Source of the DNA: Polyangiaceae bacterium
Lineage (GTDB): Bacteria > Myxococcota_A > Polyangia > Polyangiales > Polyangiaceae
Direction: 5' to 3'
NCBI GenBank assembly: GCA_025934595.1
Contig: JAICXU010000040.1
Span: 1 to 11,092, forward strand
Length of the DNA stretch: 11,092 nt
Shown here in pieces: positions 1 through 6,586 of this stretch. Within the stretch, counting starts at the first letter, position 1, and every line of letters begins with the position of its first letter. Below the pieces are notes generated by a model that saw only the letters and a list, made by a program, of their open reading frames with translations, searched no databases and was not told the origin of the DNA. A program made the translations under genes and the position numbers.

Positions 1-195
1 CACGACGCTCGAGGATGAATCGCCTCCTTGTGATCCGTCGTTGCCTCCGCCGTCGCCGCCCGATCCATCGACGCTGCCCGCGTCGCCTGTGGGCTCGAAG
101 CTCGTCGTGTCGATTCCCAAAATGGCTTGGCATCCGACCGCGGTCGTGATCGCGAATCCGGCCAAAAATAAGGTATTTCGTCGCTTCGAAGTCAT
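1..195 (-). CDS. Lipoprotein, N-terminal part only (gene runs off left edge)
   Basis: The first 65 codons of a minus-strand gene are present; the rest lies outside the window. The start ATG (193-195) overlaps the stop of the upstream lipoprotein gene in the arrangement ATGA, so translational coupling is likely. The product begins with a lysine/arginine n-region (MTSKRR), a hydrophobic stretch at about 8-20, and a lipobox-like AVG-C with the acylated cysteine expected at residue 22. The mature protein starts CQAILGID, identical over eight residues to the mature start of the neighbour. A low-complexity Gly/Asp/Ser linker follows to the window edge. I infer an exported lipoprotein related to the neighbour, perhaps also a delta-60-repeat propeller, but the domain that would show this is not in view. 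No strong Shine-Dalgarno precedes this ATG, which fits coupling. Confidence 0.82.
   Translation of the reverse strand, partial: MTSKRRNTLFLAGFAITTAVGCQAILGIDTTSFEPTGDAGSVDGSGGDGGGNDGSQGGDSSSSVV
192..195 (-). promoter_or_regulatory. ATGA stop/start overlap coupling two lipoprotein genes
   Basis: On the minus strand the TGA stop of the delta-60 lipoprotein (192-194) and the ATG of the next lipoprotein (193-195) share bases in the tetranucleotide ATGA. Such overlaps usually mean termination-reinitiation by the same ribosome and a shared transcript. Confidence 0.8.
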
Positions 196-1832
196 TGCCA
201 GAATCGCATGACGGCCGTGCCCGTTCCTTGTTTTTCGCCGACCACGAGAATACGCCCATCGTGCGTGGCTTTCACGCGTCGAAAATAGATGGCGGGAGGA
301 TCGGCGGGGCCGCCATCGGTGAAGAACTGCACCACGCCGCTGCCGTTGAACGTGAGATCGGGCTCGGAGATGGTGTTCAGACGAAAGAGATAGCTCAAGT
401 TCGCGAACGTGCGCGCGCCGAGGCCCACCGCGAGAATTTTTCCGTCGTCTTGCGTGGCCACGCCGAGGAGCTCGTCGCTGTTGCCGATCGGTTGGGCGAT
501 CGCGCTCGGCCCCGCGTCGCTCCCGTCGACGTGGATGAATCCGAGCGCGTCGGCATTGACGAAGGTTCTGTCGGTCCCGGCGAGGACGTAGCCGGCGTCC
601 CCTTGGGCCGCGATATCGAAATCGAACTCACTGAGGCTCGTTGGAATTTCCACGATGCCAGCGTCGCTTCCGAACGAAGTGTCGGGCACGCCCGCTGCGG
701 ACAATCGCAGCGCACACAGCTGTTGCGGGGTGGTGCTGTTGCACGTGCCGCCGGCGACGATGCGCCCTGCCGGATCGATCGTCACCTTCGACAGCCGAGA
801 TTGCGTCGGGCCGATGTACCAACCGATGCCCGGCGCGACGAAATTCGGATCGAGCGATCCATCGTTCAAGAAATGCAAGACGAGCGCGTTCACGGTCGTG
901 TCTGCATTCGCCTCGCCGGCGACGATCGCCGTATTGTCCGGCAACACGGTCACGCCGTTGCCCGCGCAATCGTATTGGCAATAGGCGCTGTCGCTGACCG
1001 TGACCGATCCCGTGACGTGAAATTCGTTGTCCGGCGTGCCGTCGGCGTTGAGCCGCACCACCGTGATGCCTGCGCTGCCACCGTTGCCCACGATGGTGAT
1101 CTTGTCGTCGGGGCCGACGGCGAGGTCGGACAAAAATCCGCTCGCCGGCAAGACGGGAAATGAGCTCGCCGTGAACGCGGTGTCGGTCGTACCGTCTGCG
1201 GCGAGCCGCGTGACTTGCCAGCCTGCGTTCTGCGAAGGATTTCCACCTACGATGATGTGCCCGTCGCTTTGGAGGTCGACTGCGACGGCCGTGTTTCCGT
1301 AACCGCCGTCGACGTCGCCGAAGAGCTTGATGCCGTCGCCGTCGAACGTGCTGTCGAGCGTGCCGGGCGGATCCGCGACGAGAAGCTTCAGAGGCGCGTC
1401 GTTCGTCGATGACGACCCAATCGTGATCGACACGGGGCCGAGCGCAGCGTTCGACGCCGCAGCGAGATGAAGCGTTCCCGTCGTCGCGCCGGTCGAGAAC
1501 GTGAGCGCCGATGCGGTGACGCCCGAAGGCAAGTTGCCCGCGCTGACGACGACGTCGCTCGGCGCGGCGCTGCTCAACGTGATCGAAACGTCGAGCGTGG
1601 ATCCGCGGACGACTTTGCCGCTGGTGGGCGCGATCGCGAGTGAAACGCTCGCGTCGTTCGAAGATCCGTCGTTCGCGTCGGAGCTCGCATCGTTCGCCGT
1701 GCCTGCGTCGGGGACGAGCGTCGTCTCGTCGATGCCGAGAATGGCCTGGCAGCCTCCTGCCGCGACCGCGAGCGCGAGACCGAGCACGAGCGTCGAGCCG
1801 GCCCAGCTCGAGCGTGATCGCAAGAAAGCCAT
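192..1832 (-). CDS. Delta-60-repeat beta-propeller lipoprotein
   Basis: This is a 546-residue exported lipoprotein. It has a signal peptide with arginines at 5 and 7, a hydrophobic core at about 13-25, and a lipobox AGG-C with the cysteine at residue 28. After CQAILGID comes an Asp/Ala/Ser linker (about 40-62). Next is an Ig-like beta domain (about 63-155) with a 'LPSGVTASAL' motif of a kind seen in myxobacterial surface proteins. Residues 158-546 carry delta-60 repeats. 'LDxxF/PDxxF' turns occur near 159, 216, 267, 327, 383 and 491. Seven 'DGxIxxxG'-like strands occur near 190, 242, 299, 355, 413, 463 and 525. That count suggests a seven-bladed propeller (inference). The ATG at 1832 is chosen because AGGA lies 9 bases upstream and the signal peptide then begins normally. 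An in-frame ATG at 1880 would add 16 non-signal-like residues. The ligand or partner is unknown. Confidence 0.9.
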   Translation of the reverse strand: MAFLRSRSSWAGSTLVLGLALAVAAGGCQAILGIDETTLVPDAGTANDASSDANDGSSNDASVSLAIAPTSGKVVRGSTLDVSITLSSAAPSDVVVSAGNLPSGVTASALTFSTGATTGTLHLAAASNAALGPVSITIGSSSTNDAPLKLLVADPPGTLDSTFDGDGIKLFGDVDGGYGNTAVAVDLQSDGHIIVGGNPSQNAGWQVTRLAADGTTDTAFTASSFPVLPASGFLSDLAVGPDDKITIVGNGGSAGITVVRLNADGTPDNEFHVTGSVTVSDSAYCQYDCAGNGVTVLPDNTAIVAGEANADTTVNALVLHFLNDGSLDPNFVAPGIGWYIGPTQSRLSKVTIDPAGRIVAGGTCNSTTPQQLCALRLSAAGVPDTSFGSDAGIVEIPTSLSEFDFDIAAQGDAGYVLAGTDRTFVNADALGFIHVDGSDAGPSAIAQPIGNSDELLGVATQDDGKILAVGLGARTFANLSYLFRLNTISEPDLTFNGSGVVQFFTDGGPADPPAIYFRRVKATHDGRILVVGEKQGTGTAVMRFWQ

Positions 1833-1841
1833 TTTGATCCA

Positions 1842-1845
1842 TCCT
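1842..1845 (-). promoter_or_regulatory. Ribosome binding site of the delta-60 lipoprotein
   Basis: AGGA on the minus strand lies 9 bases before the ATG at 1832. It decides this start over the in-frame ATG at 1880. Confidence 0.6.
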
Positions 1846-1996
1846 AGCGAAAAATCGCGGAAAAACCGGGCTATTTGCATGAAGCAAGCGCGATATGAAC
1901 CCGGCCGACGGGGGCGCTGAAATTGTGGCGCATGCGAAAGGTTCGTGTGCTAAGTAATTCGCATCAGGACGCGCGCAGCCTGCGCGCCATTCGAAA

Positions 1997-2001
1997 AAGG
2001 G
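1997..2001 (+). promoter_or_regulatory. Ribosome binding site of the thiolase
   Basis: AAGGG sits 8 bases before the ATG at 2010. This favours 2010 over the upstream in-frame TTG at 1923 and the GTG at 2001, which would lie directly against it. Confidence 0.6.
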
Positions 2002-2009
2002 TGATCGGC

Positions 2010-3188
2010 ATGGGCAAGCGCGTGAACGTCATCGGCGTCGGCATGGTCAAATTCCAGAAGCCCGGCGCGAGCGAGGAATACAACGTGATGGCGGCGAAGG
2101 CCGCGAAGACCGCGCTCGCCGATGCCAAGGTCGACTACCAAGAAATCGAGCAGGCCTACGCCGGCTACGTCTACGGCGACAGCACCTGCGGCCAGCGCGC
2201 GGTCTACGAGATCGGCCTCACCGGAATCCCCGTCTTCAACGTGAACAACAACTGCTCGACCGGGTCGACGGCGCTCATGCTCGGACGGCAAGCCATCGAA
2301 GGCGGGCTCGCGGAATGCGTGCTCGTCGTCGGCTTCGAGCAAATGGAAAAAGGCGCGCTCGGCAGCAAGTTCACCGACCGCACGAACCCGCTCGATCAAC
2401 ACGCGGGCGTCATGAACAAGGTGCAAGGCTTCACGCAAGCACCGCCCGCCGCGCAAATGTTCGGCGGCGCCGGTCGCGAGTATCGCTGGAAGTACGGCAC
2501 GAAGCGCGAGACGTTCGCGAAGGTGAACGAGAAGGCACGCAAGCACGCGAACGTGAATCCGTATGCGCTCTTCACGGACTTGCTCACGGTCGAAGAAATC
2601 CTCGCCGCGCCCGAGGTGTTCGATCCGCTCACGCGCTTCCAGTGCTGCCCGCCGACGTGCGGAGCCGCCGCCGCGATTTTGTGCAGCGACGAATTCGCGA
2701 AGAAAAAAGGCATTTCGAAGTCCGTCTACATCGCCGCGCAAGCGATGACGACGGACTACGCGTCGTCGTTCGGCGACAGCATGATCAAAATGGTCGGCTA
2801 CGACATGGCGCAGAAATGCGCGAAGCAAGTCTACGAGAAGGCGGGCATCGGTCCCGAGGACGTCGACGTCGTCGAGCTCCACGACTGCTTCACGACGAAC
2901 GAAGTCCTCACGTACGAAGCGCTCGGTCTCTGCAAAGAAGGCGAAGCCGAAAAATTCATCTGGGAAGGCGACAACACGTACGGCGGAAAATACGTCACGA
3001 ATCCGTCGGGCGGCCTCCTCTCGAAGGGACATCCGCTCGGCGCCACCGGACTTGCACAATGCACGGAATTGGTGTGGCAGCTCCGCGGCCAAGCCGACAA
3101 GCGCCAAGTGCCCGATGCGAGCGTCGCCTTGCAGCACAATCTCGGTCTCGGCGGCGCGTGCGTCATCACCATGTATCGTCGCGACTAG
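2010..3188 (+). CDS. SCP-x/SCP2-type thiolase (lipid-transfer protein family)
   Basis: This 392-residue protein has the length of a stand-alone SCP2-thiolase domain. The four active-site loops are visible. They are the nucleophile loop NNNCSTGS (Cys82), HDCF at 291-294 (the SCP2-thiolase replacement for NEAF of classical thiolases), GHP at 340-342, and a C-terminal GLGGA at 379-383 in place of the usual CxG loop. The second catalytic cysteine is therefore expected to be Cys293 of HDCF. The family cleaves or condenses acyl-CoA, often branched-chain or sterol side-chain 3-ketoacyl-CoA; some bacterial members have no proven reaction. No SCP2 lipid-binding domain, DUF35 zinc-ribbon partner, acyl-CoA dehydrogenase or hydratase gene is nearby, so the substrate cannot be inferred. 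The protein is expected to be cytoplasmic. The next gene starts 20 bases downstream and may be cotranscribed. Confidence 0.93.
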   Translation: MGKRVNVIGVGMVKFQKPGASEEYNVMAAKAAKTALADAKVDYQEIEQAYAGYVYGDSTCGQRAVYEIGLTGIPVFNVNNNCSTGSTALMLGRQAIEGGLAECVLVVGFEQMEKGALGSKFTDRTNPLDQHAGVMNKVQGFTQAPPAAQMFGGAGREYRWKYGTKRETFAKVNEKARKHANVNPYALFTDLLTVEEILAAPEVFDPLTRFQCCPPTCGAAAAILCSDEFAKKKGISKSVYIAAQAMTTDYASSFGDSMIKMVGYDMAQKCAKQVYEKAGIGPEDVDVVELHDCFTTNEVLTYEALGLCKEGEAEKFIWEGDNTYGGKYVTNPSGGLLSKGHPLGATGLAQCTELVWQLRGQADKRQVPDASVALQHNLGLGGACVITMYRRD

Positions 3189-3208
3189 ATATCTGTTGAA
3201 ATGAGCAG

Positions 3209-4303
3209 ATGACTGTCCGAGCAGGCAGATGGGACCGTCACGCGTTTGCGACGGCGTTGCTCCTCTCGGGTGCGCTTGCCGCTGCATGCGGTGGACCGCC
3301 GCCCGCTGTCACCTCCGTGCCGCCATCGCCGGTCCCGGCCTCGGCGACGGTCGATGCGGGAGAGCCCGAGACCGTCGCGCCTCTCCCGCCCGAGCTCGCG
3401 CACCGCGCCGTTCGCGATCCGGGATATTCGGCGGGAATCGCGCGCGAATGGAAGGTGTGCGTCCTCGACGATCTGCGCGAGCGCGACGTGCGATGCGGAA
3501 GAGAGCTTCTCTCGGAGAGCTCGAGCCTTTCGGATTATCGTGTCTCCGACGGGTGTCGCGTGCTCGCGACGTCGGTCGGACGAGCGTGCGCGAAGACCGT
3601 GCGAACCGCCGTCGACGCCGCGCTTCCCGCCGCGGACGACGTTGCGAAATGTCGAGACGCCCTCGACGATGCGGCGTGCGATCGCGTCGCCGCCCGTTCG
3701 ACGAGCCCGCTCTTCGCGAATCGCGGCGGCGTGGGATGCACGGTGTGCGGGCGCCATGCGACCGACTTCGTCTTCGGTGCGAACCGACCGACGCCGGTCC
3801 CCGCGGCAGATGCGCTGCCGTTCACGCAAGACGAGCTCGATGCCGCATATGCACGCCTCGATGCCGCCCTCGGCGCGTTGGCGATGCGACGCTGCGCGCG
3901 CGCGAGCACGCCGATCGACTGCGAGGATCTGCAGGACCTTCTGCGCTGGCACCCCGCGCATCCGGACGCCGCGATCTGGGAAGGGGCGATCGCGCGCATG
4001 CGATCCAAGATCGACGATCTGACTTGGAATCCCGCCGATCCGGCTCGCTGCGTTCGACAGCGCATCGATCAAGACGAGTCGGCATGCGCGGCGCTTCGGT
4101 CGTATGTCGACTTATTTCCGGCGGGACATCATGTGAAACAAGCACGAGACGCGCTCGCGCGCTCGGCGCCGGGCCGCAAGGCTCGCGAGCATGTCGAAGC
4201 AGTGGAAGACTGCCGGAAGACGTGCGCGTCGCCTCCGCTCGACTGGGGCATGAGCCCGGGACCGGCGTACTGCGCGCGCATTTTGGGGCGGACCTGCAAG
4301 TGA
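3209..4303 (+). CDS. Cysteine-rich lipoprotein of unknown function
   Basis: I do not recognise a named family for this 364-residue protein. It has a signal peptide with arginines at 4, 7 and 10, a hydrophobic core at about 12-26, and lipobox AAA-C at residue 27. A Pro/Ala/Val-rich linker runs to about 60. The mature part has 16 further cysteines (84, 96, 116, 127, 148, 157, 177, 180, 229, 238, 281, 293, 335, 339, 355, 363). This even number suits disulfides in an exported protein. A CxxC pair lies at 177-180. Two segments (about 238-263 and 293-318) have the shape Cys-x(n)-Leu-x(n)-P-x(n)-A of short helical, TPR-like repeats; one contains 'YVDLFPAGHH'. The Shine-Dalgarno is weak (TGAG at 3202). 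The short gap to the thiolase suggests cotranscription, but I see no functional link. Codon use resembles the neighbours. Confidence 0.85.
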   Translation: MTVRAGRWDRHAFATALLLSGALAAACGGPPPAVTSVPPSPVPASATVDAGEPETVAPLPPELAHRAVRDPGYSAGIAREWKVCVLDDLRERDVRCGRELLSESSSLSDYRVSDGCRVLATSVGRACAKTVRTAVDAALPAADDVAKCRDALDDAACDRVAARSTSPLFANRGGVGCTVCGRHATDFVFGANRPTPVPAADALPFTQDELDAAYARLDAALGALAMRRCARASTPIDCEDLQDLLRWHPAHPDAAIWEGAIARMRSKIDDLTWNPADPARCVRQRIDQDESACAALRSYVDLFPAGHHVKQARDALARSAPGRKAREHVEAVEDCRKTCASPPLDWGMSPGPAYCARILGRTCK

Positions 4304-4311
4304 GCGACGGC

Positions 4312-4365
4312 GTGGGTGACGTGGGCGACGTGGGCGACGTGGGCGACGTGGGCGACGTGGGCGAC
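4312..4365 (+). repeat. Tandem repeat of a 9-base unit (GTGGGCGAC), six copies
   Basis: Five exact copies of GTGGGCGAC (4321-4365) follow one copy with a single C-to-T change (4312-4320). The array starts 8 bases after the stop of the upstream lipoprotein gene and ends about 40 bases before the next start. The unit is a multiple of three, so copy-number change would not shift any frame, only the spacing between the genes. The array lies outside both reading frames: the downstream lipoprotein frame has a TGA at 4395-4397. Slippage-prone spacer DNA is the simplest reading. Confidence 0.92.
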
Positions 4366-4395
4366 GGCGGCCCCGAGGCTGGCACGCGGGCTGCT

Positions 4396-4400
4396 GAAGG
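4396..4400 (+). promoter_or_regulatory. Ribosome binding site of the small cysteine-rich lipoprotein
   Basis: GAAGG ends 6 bases before the ATG at 4407 but directly abuts the ATG at 4401. The start at 4407 is therefore preferred. Confidence 0.65.
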
Positions 4401-4406
4401 ATGCCC

Positions 4407-5003
4407 ATGCGCTCTTCGTTGCTCGGGATTTTGGCTGGATTTGCGATCGCGTGCGGCGGCACGACGCTTCCGACTGGCGCGGCTGTCACGGACGGTGGCA
4501 CGACTTCCGAGGGTGGCACAACGTCGCCCGCGACCTGCAAGGCGTCTTGCCTGGGAGGTGAGCTTGACTGGGAGCCCAACGGCGGCCTCACGTCCGCGAC
4601 GACAAGCAGTCGCGTGTCGAGCTGCACGACCTACGTCTACGAGGAGAGCAGCGACCAAAGCGGCGACCTCTCGTGCACCGACGAGCTCAGCGACGCGTGT
4701 GGCGCGACGCTCGGCGCCGGCGACATCTACGCCGCGATGCAATCGAGCGACGTCACGAACGCGTTCGCCCACGCGGACGGAAACACGGTGCTCGGTGCGG
4801 ACGGCCGACCCTGCGACGGCGCGGTCTTGCAAGTGACGTATCAGGGGAAATCGATCTTGATCGGCAGCGACTGCGGAAGTGGCTGCATTCAAGGTGCATC
4901 GTGCACGCCCGTGCCCGCGGGTGTGCGTGCGCTGGCGACGACGCTCCAGAAGATCGACGAGCAGGAGCTACAGACACCGGCTTGCAAGGGCGTTTTTCCC
5001 TGA
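4407..5003 (+). CDS. Small cysteine-rich lipoprotein of unknown function
   Basis: This is a 198-residue exported protein that I cannot assign to a family. A short signal peptide (MRSS, then a hydrophobic core at about 5-15) ends in AIA-C with the lipidated cysteine at residue 16. A Thr/Gly/Ser-rich linker (about 17-42) contains two GGTT repeats. The mature part has ten cysteines (44, 48, 73, 90, 98, 136, 156, 160, 166, 193). They cluster as CxxxC at 44-48 and CxxxCxxxxxC at 156-166, which suggests several disulfides. A hydrophobic beta-like stretch (about 138-154) contains 'GAVLQVTYQGKSILIG'. The start at 4407 rather than 4401 is chosen from the Shine-Dalgarno spacing. The gene could be in one operon with the upstream cysteine-rich lipoprotein, 103 bases away across the 9-base repeat. 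It converges on the gene at 5037-6122 with only 33 bases between stops. Confidence 0.85.
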   Translation: MRSSLLGILAGFAIACGGTTLPTGAAVTDGGTTSEGGTTSPATCKASCLGGELDWEPNGGLTSATTSSRVSSCTTYVYEESSDQSGDLSCTDELSDACGATLGAGDIYAAMQSSDVTNAFAHADGNTVLGADGRPCDGAVLQVTYQGKSILIGSDCGSGCIQGASCTPVPAGVRALATTLQKIDEQELQTPACKGVFP

Positions 5004-5036
5004 GCCCATTTCGTTTCGCGTTTTAAGCTCGGGCGG

Positions 5037-6122
5037 TCACGGGCACGCGGAGCCCGGGACTGGGTCGCCGGTCACCGAATTCGGCGAGAGCGCTTCGTCG
5101 GCGGTGAAGCCGATGCCGACCGAAATCGCGTTGCAGGGAACGCCGGATTCGTTGGTGCCGTCGTCGAGGATGTCCGACGCCGCTTCGATTTGGGGATTGA
5201 GCGCGTACGTGTAAGGACACGCGCCGATCTGCTTGAACAGCGGCTGCAGGCCGGCCAAAAATTCCGACGTGTTGATCACCCCCGCGACGATTCCGCCGTT
5301 GGCGTGATGCGCGCTGTCGTGCCGAAAGGACACCGTCGCGTGATGCACGACGACGTCGATCGAAACGCCGCCGAACGCGAGCGTGAGAGGAACGTCTCCC
5401 GGGATGCCGTTCGACCAAACGCCGCTCGCGATGCTCGAGCTCGAAAACCGCGCGCGTGCGCCTTTGGAGATCGCGCCGTCGATCAAGCTGCTCATGTACA
5501 CGTTCCATGAATCGGTGCCGTCCCACGTGAGGCGTGCGCCGTCGTGGACCACCGACAGGAGCTGCGCGTCGAGCGACGCTCCCGTTTGCGCGGGATCATC
5601 GGTGAGGCCCTGCAGATCGATCATGAGCGTGGGACCGCCGCTTTCGATCGAAGACGTGAGTGAAGCCGAAAAATCCGACGCGCCCATGCTCGCGAAAATC
5701 GGCAGCACGTTCTTCGCGAACGAGTTGTCGATCCCGTTCTCGCCGTCGATCTGCACGTCCGTCGGCGCGCCGGCAGCCAGGGTGCAGGACGATGTCGAGT
5801 CTGCGCCCGTGTCTTGACCGTCGATGTTCGCGCCGACGGTGGACCACGCGTTCGGGTCAGCGCCGCCGTCGGGCCCCACGTCGCCGAGAGAAATTTCGTG
5901 CGCGACGAACGCACGACCGCCGAGAGAAGGCTTGGGTCCGCCATCGACGGCGGCATCGCTGCCGGCATCTTGGAATGCGGCCGCGTCCCCTCCGTAGTCC
6001 GATGCGTCGCCTGCGTCGCTCGGCTCTGCGGCGGTGCTGTTCGCGCAGCCGGCCGTGGCGAGCGCGAAGAATGCGCCACCGAAAAAGAGGATGCAGGAGG
6101 CGAGGGCTCGCGGTCGCGACAT
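5037..6122 (-). CDS. Lipoprotein of unknown function with a 'DGxxGIDNSF' motif
   Basis: This is a 361-residue exported lipoprotein. The signal peptide has arginines at 3 and 5, a hydrophobic core at about 7-23, and lipobox TAG-C at residue 26. A low-complexity Asp/Ala/Gly linker (about 33-65) contains repeated DAG/DAS units. The folded part begins at about 70. It contains 'GANIDGQDT' (97-105), a cysteine at 113, and 'DGENGIDNSF' (126-135). From memory the last motif recurs in uncharacterised lipoproteins of Polyangia; I cannot name a Pfam family. Further cysteines at 302, 330 and 360 could make two disulfides with Cys113. No catalytic signature is visible. The start has only a weak Shine-Dalgarno (AGG about 12 bases upstream), but the signal peptide fits it exactly. 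The upstream DNA is AT-rich and probably carries the promoter. Confidence 0.88.
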   Translation of the reverse strand: MSRPRALASCILFFGGAFFALATAGCANSTAAEPSDAGDASDYGGDAAAFQDAGSDAAVDGGPKPSLGGRAFVAHEISLGDVGPDGGADPNAWSTVGANIDGQDTGADSTSSCTLAAGAPTDVQIDGENGIDNSFAKNVLPIFASMGASDFSASLTSSIESGGPTLMIDLQGLTDDPAQTGASLDAQLLSVVHDGARLTWDGTDSWNVYMSSLIDGAISKGARARFSSSSIASGVWSNGIPGDVPLTLAFGGVSIDVVVHHATVSFRHDSAHHANGGIVAGVINTSEFLAGLQPLFKQIGACPYTYALNPQIEAASDILDDGTNESGVPCNAISVGIGFTADEALSPNSVTGDPVPGSACP

Positions 6123-6180
6123 CCGCGTGGCCTATCACGGCCGTCTTCCGATGCCAGAAAATATTTACGATATAAATCGA

Positions 6181-6195
6181 ATTTAGAATCTAAAT
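6181..6195. promoter_or_regulatory. Perfect AT-rich palindrome, possible operator
   Basis: ATTTAGA-A-TCTAAAT is a perfect 7+1+7 palindrome, 59 bases upstream of the ATG of the lipoprotein at 6122. Its position within the AT-rich promoter region suits a binding site for a dimeric regulator. That is inference from symmetry and place only. Confidence 0.4.
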
Positions 6196-6213
6196 AATCA
6201 GTGAAAAAGCCGC

Positions 6214-6223
6214 GTGGATCCAC
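6214..6223. repeat. 10-base perfect palindrome GTGGATCCAC
   Basis: A perfect 10-base palindrome lies 18 bases to the right of the AT-rich palindrome. It may be a second half of a regulatory region or chance. Confidence 0.3.
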
Positions 6224-6279
6224 CAATGAGAGCCAATAAATTACAACGTAAATAAATTCCATGCGTTGGTTTGTCGCTG

Positions 6280-6303
6280 CCCCGGAGCATCGAGGCTCCG
6301 GGG
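6280..6303. repeat. Perfect 9-bp hairpin without a T-tract
   Basis: CCCCGGAGC and GCTCCGGGG are perfect complements separated by the 6-base loop ATCGAG. The stem is nearly all G-C and would be very stable in RNA. No run of T follows on either strand, so it is not a typical intrinsic terminator. It sits between the lipoprotein promoter region and comM and could block read-through, protect an RNA end or be part of a leader. Confidence 0.7.
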
Positions 6304-6364
6304 ACGAGCGACCTGTCGGAAGTGACGGCGGACGACATCGCAACGCGCGCGCCAAGTCCTGCAC

Positions 6365-6586
6365 GTGTCATTTTCGTGGGTTCCGGCGCACGTGACCTGG
6401 CCACGACGAAACGGGCGGTGTCCCGGACAGGTCGTGAAACTGGAGCTCGTGACCTTCGCTTCGGAGACGAGACCGTCACGAGAAGGAGGACGGCGCGTCG
6501 GCTCGCCGAACGAGAACGACGTGGCCATGGACACCTCGTTCGTCGTCGCGGCCAGGCAAAAAGATCGGAATCCGCTGGAAAAATAG
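6365..6586 (+). CDS. Doubtful small ORF, 73 codons
   Basis: A GTG-started frame runs to a TAG at 6584-6586, in the same frame as comM, whose ATG follows 39 bases later with no stop between. Its second half has a fairly normal codon pattern for this genome (third position mostly G or C), while the first part does not. There is no Shine-Dalgarno before the GTG at 6365 and no recognisable motif. It could be a short hypothetical protein, a decayed fragment or noncoding leader DNA; the last is most likely. Confidence 0.18.
   Translation: MSFSWVPAHVTWPRRNGRCPGQVVKLELVTFASETRPSREGGRRVGSPNENDVAMDTSFVVAARQKDRNPLEK
6391..6436 (+). repeat. Imperfect stem in the comM upstream region
   Basis: CGTGACCTG (6391-6399) can pair with CAGGTCGTG (6428-6436) using seven Watson-Crick and two G-U pairs across a 28-base loop. 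Inside, TGTC-CCG-GACA (6420-6430) could form an alternative small hairpin that uses the same CA. This hints at a folded leader but is within what GC-rich DNA gives by chance. Confidence 0.25.

Larger units (their letters stand above)
1833..2009. other. Divergent intergenic region between lipoprotein operon and thiolase
   Basis: These 177 bases separate two divergently transcribed units and must hold at least one promoter for each. On the plus strand TGC followed by TAAGTA (1948-1956) looks like an extended -10 element, but no good -35 stands 17 bases before it. I could not identify a convincing promoter on the minus strand. No clear inverted repeat was seen. Confidence 0.4.

Noticed and set aside
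1950..3287. Long open frame of 445 codons on the minus strand opposite the thiolase
   Set aside because: It is antisense to a clear thiolase with intact active-site loops. Its product is an Arg/Glu/Ala-rich string with no domain, as expected from the third-position GC bias.
4312..4365. CRISPR array
   Set aside because: The units are 9 bases and directly adjacent, with no spacers and no cas genes.
3229..4836. Open frame of 535 codons on the plus strand crossing both cysteine-rich lipoprotein genes and the 9-base repeat
   Set aside because: The product is almost only Arg/Ala/Ser with no signal peptide. The two lipoprotein frames have proper signal peptides and a plausible ribosome site.
4981..5040. 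Bidirectional terminator between the convergent lipoprotein genes
   Set aside because: Only 4-base complementary arms (GCCC/GGGC) were found, with no following T-run of useful length.
6280..6303. Intrinsic terminator
   Set aside because: The stem is perfect, but neither strand has a T-run after it.
6198..6479. 93-codon minus-strand frame in the intergenic region
   Set aside because: It spans the AT-rich promoter region and the hairpin, has no ribosome site, and has the composition of noncoding DNA.
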